Notes under the pieces: model-generated
Told to the model about the DNA's origin: nothing
Databases searched by the model: none
Seen by the model: only the letters and a program-made list of their open reading frames with translations
Source: Siphonodentalium dalli
Lineage: Eukaryota > Mollusca > Scaphopoda > Gadilida > Siphonodentaliidae
Reading direction: 5' to 3'
Assembly: GCA_032622095.1 (NCBI GenBank)
Contig: CP136069.1
Coordinates: forward strand, 107,842,278 to 107,906,277
DNA length: 64,000 bases
Part shown: positions 57,721 to 64,000 of the stretch, piece after piece
Layout of the letters: each line of letters starts with the position of its first letter
Position numbering within the stretch: the first letter of the stretch is position 1
Translations under genes and position numbers: made by a program

Positions 57721-59640
57721 TGACAATAACGTCGCAATTAAATCTCGAGACAGGACGCATCACAAACGCGCACCTGACACACAAGGCATTAAAGGGATTG
57801 TTAATTAACAATTAAATATAATTGCTCAAATCAACAAACAAATGTGCTATATTTTAATATGATCATTCAATACACTGTGTCCACAGTTTTATAAACTCTT
57901 CTATCATTACGATAGTTTTATCAGAATAGTTTTACTATTATCATTTTATATACCCAATATACTGGGGTGCTTCTCACCTAAATGAGGGATTTCCATCACA
58001 AACAATTAGCTACCGCGCTGGACAAAACAAGTGCGGTTTGTGTTTCCACCGCGGCCGAACTGCAACAACATTGCGGCCACACAGGCTAACTGCAGTTGGT
58101 CTGCGGTTTAATTGCTGTTCGGCCGCGGTGTAGGCCTACTTGCCGTTCGCCCGCGGTATACTTGCCTTTCGACTGCGGTGTACTTGCCGTTTTTAGAATG
58201 ATGTTGAAAAACACAAAGAGGGCACTATAAATGTGGTTTGATTGAGCCCATTGTTTAGCCAGACGATCTATTCAGTATGTTTGAGATCTGATATGTCGGG
58301 CGACAAGGTGTGTATATAGTCAACGTCCTACCGGTATACTGTCATAAACTCAAGGTGTCATAATCCATCCTGATTAGAAGTCCCCGTTGTTAATTATTAG
58401 GTGATACGGATGTGATGTTGCCGACAACAAGCTCTCTACAGATTTGGTAGCACGTGTCTATTTCAGAAGTAAGCATTTGAATGCACAAATAATCGCTTCA
58501 TATCTGAGAATTGACTCACCAATCTTCCATTAATTTTAAAGAGCCTGTCATTTAAGACTGATTATGAAATAAGCTAGGATTATGACTTGTTGTCGCATCC
58601 GCCCTCCTTTGAACTGTTTGTTCATGTTTAAACATTTGTTATTGTGATGTTGTTTTCTCTTTTTTAAATAAAAACAAAATTACACTAATTTAAACTATTA
58701 TTTGGTTTGAAATTACATCGACTACATCCGCCCATGTGGGCCTCCTTTTGGAATTTACTGCCAGCCAGAATGTTCTTCACATTGAAAAATAAAGAGTGTT
58801 TGTAAGGTATTTTTCGCAGCGAACATTTTATGAACCTAAGGGGCTTGTTACATGAGCCGGGACAACTCGGTCTACCAGGACAACTCGGTCGCGCTGTTAC
58901 ATGAGTCGATACAACTCGCCAACCGGGACTACTCGGTTGACGTGCACAAAACTAGCTGTCAATCACCAAGTCACGGCATAATGTGGGTGGTCATTAGACG
59001 TCACTCACATGACGCGAACATTCTATTGGCTGATGTCATGAAAGTCACAAGGAATCGTGTAACATTCCATGTCTAGCTGGGATGACTCGCTGTTCATAAA
59101 TATAATAAAATATTTAATACAAGTTTTTAACTGTGTTATGTGGAGTTAAATAGAGCGGCTAATATAAAAGTGTTTGGTCTCTGATAGAAGTAGAGTTTCA
59201 GATATTTTATTGATGAGAAATGGCCCGCTATTTCCCGTAGATTGAGATCCACTCCAACAATTCCGATTGGCTTTATTCTTGTGTGCATTTCGAGAAGTCT
59301 TCAGTATACACCTATTAATATGCATATTCATCAGCGGGAGATCGGTAATAGTGCTCAGAACCGAATTAATATAGCCCGTTAGCAGCAATTTATGTCTAAA
59401 GCATAGTCATCTATTTTCCGACGACGGCATCCGTGGGTTAAATTTAGAACGGCTTTTATCCAAATCTATTTTTAGATCGCGGTATATTCCGATGACGTCT
59501 TCTCTTAAAATAAATAAAACTACATTTAAATCAAATCGGAGTGCTAAGATTATTCACTGCGGATAAGTTCCCGCGCTTGAGCAAGTCTTTGTCCGCACCA
59601 TTTCTACCAATGATAATAATGCTTAGTATTCAGTCCCTCA
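57721..59640. other. Unassigned DNA with two C+G motif clusters
   Basis: 57990-58195 repeats CTGCGGT/GCCGCGGT words (TTCGGCCGCGGTGTA, CCGCGGTATACTTGCC, CTGCGGTGTACTTGCCG). 58850-58950 repeats GACAACTCGGT (GCCGGGACAACTCGGTCTAC, CCAGGACAACTCGGTCG, CCGGGACTACTCGGT). Both look like further transposon-type motif arrays. The rest shows no gene. Confidence 0.5.
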
Positions 59641-60140
59641 ATATTAGCCAATCAGAATGCTAGGAATTCGCGAAGGGACGAGACCGAGATTAGTTCGTAG
59701 CGATCACCGCATCTTTCTTCCTCACTACTCGGTGATCGATGCAAGCTCGATCAAGCGTTTCTCAATTTATATATTTTTTTATTCGTACTTTGTTGGCGGA
59801 GAAACAAACTAAATTTCTCATTTACATATATTCCTGCTGCCATGGAAAGCAATCTGCTGCATAATCCTATGCCCGGCGTAGCCTTGCTGTCACCTTTTGT
59901 CAAACTTGCGGCGCCTTATTGAATTCATGCTGACAGAGCGTCAACCTTCACTAGCAAGAGCTCTCGATTGCGCAACTAGGCCAGCATGCCTATGTTTCTT
60001 CTGTGTACAGAACTGGAACATTTAGAATTTTAGTATCATGCAGCAAAGCTGTTTCTGGAACTGTGGCTGCACTTGGAGTTGGAATCGAGGTGAATCTGTG
60101 ACTGTTTCATTAAACTTATAAGTTCATTCTTACCAAGGCG
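59641..60140. other. Region before the retrotransposon gag
   Basis: No coding exon is recognised with confidence. It may include the 5' end of the retrotransposon that follows, but terminal repeats cannot be identified because the 3' end is outside the window. Confidence 0.35.
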
Positions 60141-60370
60141 ATGGGTCGGACAAAAAATGCCAACAAAAGCAGGCAGCGCCCGGTGCCGGTGGTTTCCCGA
60201 CCATCTAGGACATTGGCAGCGAGCGTTGCCGAGCAACATCGTGCAGCGACAACCGGCGCCATTAATTCTCAGTCTTCTATAACTTGGGACGAGTCGAATG
60301 TAAAAAATTGGACTGTTACCCGCCTAAGAAATGCTCTACGGGGATTTAATATTACCGTCCCGGATTCTAT
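60141..60370 (+). pseudogene. gag-like ORF, N-terminal piece with SAP-like motif
   Basis: Starts MGRTKNANKSRQRPVPVVSR, a basic N-terminus, and ends WTVTRLRNALRGFNITVPDS followed by I. The last part resembles a SAP-type helix-extended-loop-helix motif, which these gag proteins often carry. At codon 77 the frame enters inserted DNA (AACGAGAGGCC) and the remaining 61 codons to 60557 belong to the insertion. The expected second half of the motif (LIKLYQMNSNR) is found at about 62655, on the other side of the insertion, in an open frame. Confidence 0.65.
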
Positions 60371-62650
60371 CAACGAGAGGCCGATCACGATCGGCAGATG
60401 TTTAACCCATACCTTGGCGACAGCGATGAGCTATTTTCATATATCCTTACCCCATCCTTTTCATGAGCGCAAATCTTTAAACAATTCACACCTTACTATT
60501 AATTCACAAGTGAAATCACACTTATCGGGCACTTTGCTCACATTAACACAATGTTAACACAGACGCGGCTTTGATTTCAACCTATTAGTGACTCCAACAC
60601 AGATACATATATGTCTTATAGAGTTATAAAGCTAATTAAGCTCAATCCATAGTCGGAGAGAAGCTCCATAGTCGGAGAGAAGCACCATAGCTGTTAAATA
60701 TCAAATAGTTACGAAATTAGGTAGACAAACATCATAGCAACTCAATTAATCTACTTATTACATTGGAACATGAGACATAACATTGTGTGTTTCTTTTTAG
60801 CATCATTGCTATTTTTTTTTCATTATATTTTGTGTCAGCTGCATATTAAAAATTCATAGCAACCTATTAATATTTCACCACTAAAAAGACAATCAATAAC
60901 TGATCAACTATAGAAGGGATGTATAGACCAGGATATAAAATATGATTGCTAATGATTGGATATAAATGTTAATTTTCTTCTAATTTGATCAGTGGAAAGA
61001 TATGTTTGTAAACAGTTGAAATATAATTGAAGTTAAGGTTAATATTTTCAAAACGATTCGATCGATACCAAAATATATACATGTGAAGAATGTGTCATGA
61101 TTATCACAGATGTGATTATTTATAGAGTGATCATGCAAAAAATATTTAGCTATCACATTGTGTCAACAGAATTGGTGAAGGATGTTAATATATTTAAGCA
61201 AATAAACCAAATGACCCTCACTATGCAGGTAAGAGGTGTGTTATCATAAACTGTGCCAGAACTATAAACATAATTAATGGAAATATTTGAGTTATCAAAT
61301 CGGATAGTAAGGAATTAATCTTACCCAAACTAATGAACTGATAAACACAGAGTAGTCAACAAAAAGAATGGAATTTAGAAACCCATACAATAAGTCAGTC
61401 TCAAGAATCCCAGCACTGTTAATATTATCCTGTAGCCCAAATGCAATTGAGGGAATTTCAAAATAAGACATATCCTCTAATGATGAACCTGGCTCAAAGT
61501 TAAAGTGATAACTTAATATATGTCTATCAGATAATATGAGTCTATCGAATGGGTTAATTTTAATCCCAAATCCATGCAAGTTAAAAGTGGATCACCATCA
61601 ACATGGACATAGAATAGGAGAATGATCAAATAAAAGACATCAGAAGACCATATCATGTGTGCAGAGGGTTAATCATTTTCAATGACATCATATGATGGAA
61701 CTAAGGAATTGGTGTATTAATTATTTTCTAAGTTATGACAACAGTATCTCTGTAAACAATAATGCCATGAACTGCATGGATTCAACAGAATTGGAATAAA
61801 GAGTCTGTAATCAATCACAGTTTGACAGTTGTTTATAATTCTGCAGCCACCAGTGGTGCTATCAGGTCACTGTGTCCAAAGCAATAAATGATCTCCTTCC
61901 AATAACACAGGTGTGTGTTGTGTCTTGTTCTATTCATATTTAATAGTGCATGGAAAAGAGGTATGAATTATAAAGGGCCATAACTCTGTTAAAATATACT
62001 GGATCAAACCCATATTCGCACTTGATCTGTATTTAGGGGTCACAAATTCATATACCAAAATTGGTGTCAATCAGATGAAAAATGTTTGAGTCATCCTGGC
62101 TTGGATGAATTCTATTTAAAAACAAGAGTGGAAAGGGTTAACTAAACAATACCAAAATCCATACAGATGAAGAACGTGCTAAGAAAGACTTAGGTAAGAA
62201 ATATGAGGCAGATCAGAAGAAATATGTTCAATTTATTGGATTGGATAGCATATGTGTGAAGGGTTAATTATTTTCTAAACTTATCAACTAATTGATACCA
62301 AAAACTATACAGGTGAGGGGTGTGTCATCATAAACCTACATATCAGATATGAAAACAATCAGACAAAAAATACTTTGGTTACAGCATCGGATAGCTCATG
62401 CCTATGTGCGGATGCAAAGTGTTAATAATTTCTAAACCGATCAACCGATCGATACCAAAAACTATACAGGTGAGGAGTGTGTTATCATAAACATGCACAT
62501 AAAATTTGAACACGATCCGATATAAAATATTCGAGTAATTGAATCGGATAGCAAGTGTCTACAGACAGACGGACGGACAGACGAACGACGGATGGTTGAT
62601 CCGGACGTCGCCATTATGTGTACCATACATGGTATGGGTACACATAAATA
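60371..62650 (+). mobile_element. Helitron-like non-autonomous element inserted in gag
   Basis: Left end AACGAGAGGCCGATCACGAT has a small GCCGAT/ATCGGC hairpin. The right end has GACAGACGGACGG followed by a hairpin at 62617-62644 (TGTGTACCATAC / GTATGGGTACACA) and CATAAATAACC. The interior contains ~150-190-bp units sharing CCAAAAACTATACAGGTGAG and GTTAATTATTTTCTAAAC. No protein. The ends match those at 2612 and 9197, defining the same family. Confidence 0.7.
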
Positions 62651-63882
62651 ACCGGAATTAATAAAACTTTATCAGATGAACTCTAATCGGATGCCCGATC
62701 AGCAGCAAATCAGGACATCGTTCCTGCAAGAAATTGCTTCAGTGCCACCAATTTTACCATCTCCTGTTTCCGCTTCAGTGCCTTCTGACATTATGATGCA
62801 GCATTCATGCATGACAGCTGCCAGTGCTTCAGTGCCACCAAACAATCCCTCTCAGCATCTGTTTCATGCTCCACCGAATTCTGGCAATATGATGCCTATA
62901 AATTATTATTGCAGTAATAATGCAGACAATTATTCTTCGGGCCTTGGTTTAGGACAGGCCAGCTCCAGTCAAGAACATCAAATTGCCTAATTGCTGGCAG
63001 CCAATAAGCAGCTAGTGGACAAACTCTTGGAGGTTTGTTCTCCAAACAATACCATGGTGCATTCAACAAACCCTCAGCAGCAGAACTCTAGTGAACATTT
63101 TGCTGAACCTAACTTGCTGCTCCGTTCAGGAGTTGTCCCCTCTAGCTTCGCTACCTGAGATCGAGGCAGACATCCCACAGGGATTAAGATCAGATATATC
63201 AGCAGGTAGAGACATTAATCTTGTGCGACTTATTATGCCTCAAATGGAAGCCAGCAAAGTAGATAAATTTGATGCTCGCTTGTCCAAAGCCTTATCTCTA
63301 CACGAGTTCATCAGAGCATTTGGTCGCTATAAGAATGTTATTTGTGAGATATTTCCAAACAGGCGAGAGGAAATGGATGCATATCTTTCTGATATCATTC
63401 AGATTGCCTCTCAATATGGCGAATCTTTTTACGCCTATCATTTGGCATTTTCAGCCAAAGCAGCTGCTTGGTTGACCCGAGGCACCAAAGTGGATTGGTC
63501 TCTTAGAGACAACCACCTTTACTGTACCATTTTTACCAGCCAAAAATCAATGGCATGTTACTTATGTCAGGGTACATCGCATTCAGCTAAATTTTGTATT
63601 CTGGCTTCGTCCACACGCAATTTTGGCCAATCTGCCTCACCCAAATTTTCGGCAGCACCCCCAACCAGTTCGCTCCCGGCTATTACCAACCCTGTTGTGT
63701 CAGGGACGCCATGTTTGCAATTCAATTTGGTCAGAGGCTGTACTTTCGGACCTTCATGCAAGTATGCGCATCAATGTCTGTCGTGTCAAGGCCCTCATTC
63801 ACGACAGGTATGCAGTAAAAAGCAGCCTCGGCAAAAACCTTTTCAGTTTGCCCCCTCCCCCCTGGCAAATCGGCCTGACTAA
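62651..63882 (+). pseudogene. gag-like ORF, central and C-terminal pieces with zinc-finger-like end
   Basis: The first piece (to TAA 62988-62990) is Gln/Pro/Ser-rich. After that stop the same frame stays open (LLAANKQLVDKLLEV) to about 63160, where a shift is needed to reach the second frame, ending at 63882. The second piece contains SLHEFIRAFGRYKNVICEIF, AYHLAFSAKAAAWL, a CYLCQGTSHSAKFC zinc-knuckle-like motif and, near the end, CLQFNLVRGCTFGPSCKYAH followed by CLSCQGPHSRQVC. The latter is a C-C-C-H finger plus knuckle and is typical of gag-like proteins in this retrotransposon group. One stop and one shift make the gene inactive as it stands. Confidence 0.7.
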
Positions 63883-64000
63883 CCGATGTAAATCTACCTC
63901 CAGATAAGTTTAGGACTGCTATTCCGAAGTCAATTTTTACTCCAGTTAACGTCCCTTTTTTACGCTGGGCGCTTCAGAATTATCCAGATAAAGAATTTGT

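Larger units (their letters stand above)
60141..64000 (+). mobile_element. DIRS/Ngaro-like tyrosine-recombinase retrotransposon, partial
   Basis: Contains a gag-like gene in three pieces (60141-60370, about 62651-63130, 63130-63882) and the beginning of a reverse-transcriptase frame (63870-64000, with TPVNVPFLRWALQNYPDKEF, a motif that opens the pol frame of DIRS/Ngaro-type elements). A 2.3-kb Helitron-like element splits the gag. The RT frame is offset from the gag frame, as is common in these elements. RT catalytic motifs, RNase H, tyrosine recombinase and terminal repeats are beyond the window, so the family assignment rests on the gag plan and the RT start. Confidence 0.6.

Noticed and set aside
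59880-60110. Possible extra exon near a GTGAAT donor-like site
   Set aside because: Neither strand gave a protein I recognise nor a convincing acceptor-donor pair.
45815-64000. Upstream UBR5 exons on the minus strand
   Set aside because: None found with both splice sites and recognisable UBR5 residues; they are probably right of the window or too diverged to see by eye.

Overview
This window comes from an animal nuclear genome, most likely a bivalve or related mollusc. The evidence is split coding exons with GT/AG splice sites, AT-rich repeat-dense introns, and non-autonomous elements with ~160-170 bp tandem cores and ACGG-type microsatellite tails ending in small hairpins. That architecture was described for the bivalve 'pearl' family. 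Species cannot be fixed from sequence alone. Nothing prokaryotic was seen.

One host gene is recognisable: UBR5 (EDD/hyd), a HECT-type E3 ubiquitin ligase, on the minus strand. Four exons are visible in transcription order: 45814-45610, 10108-9868, 1840-1749 and 1066-920. Their phases fit one another. They encode the conserved segment leading into the UBR box, the UBR box itself, and the segment after it. The rest of the gene lies outside the window or was not recognised. The intron between the first two exons is about 35.5 kb.

That intron is dominated by a giant imperfect palindrome. The left arm is 15272-27571 and the right arm 29714-42149, separated by a 2.14-kb single-copy spacer. A piggyBac-type transposase pseudogene straddles the inner left breakpoint: its 3' end is in both arms and the rest is in the spacer. 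Each arm has later changes of its own. The right arm carries a 3.76-kb Helitron-like insertion, a hAT insertion with an adjoining ~3.2-kb loss, and a 1.15-kb loss. Outside the arms, inverted copies of a 33-bp minisatellite (13.7 and 42.7-43.4 kb) and of a ~325-bp segment (11.1 and 45.1 kb) continue the mirror layout.

The UBR5 intron at 1.8-9.9 kb holds a composite repeat: a ~160-bp tandem array split by a 1.7-kb hAT element with an exact 8-bp target duplication. At 10.77-11.94 kb is a Mutator-like element with 65-bp perfect inverted repeats and a 9-bp target duplication. Right of the UBR5 exons (46-64 kb) are, in order: a hAT element with a BED-finger remnant, a decayed PIN-like gene, a Helentron-like element with a 294-bp tandem array, a 5'-truncated LINE reverse transcriptase, several arrays of short degenerate motifs, and a DIRS/Ngaro-like tyrosine-recombinase retrotransposon whose gag is interrupted by a 2.3-kb insertion and runs off the window end.

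The most notable points are the palindrome in a ubiquitin-ligase intron with a transposase breakpoint near its apex, and transposons that share termini but differ in the short motif repeated just inside those termini. Everything was read by eye; identities are estimates and family calls rest on recognised motifs.
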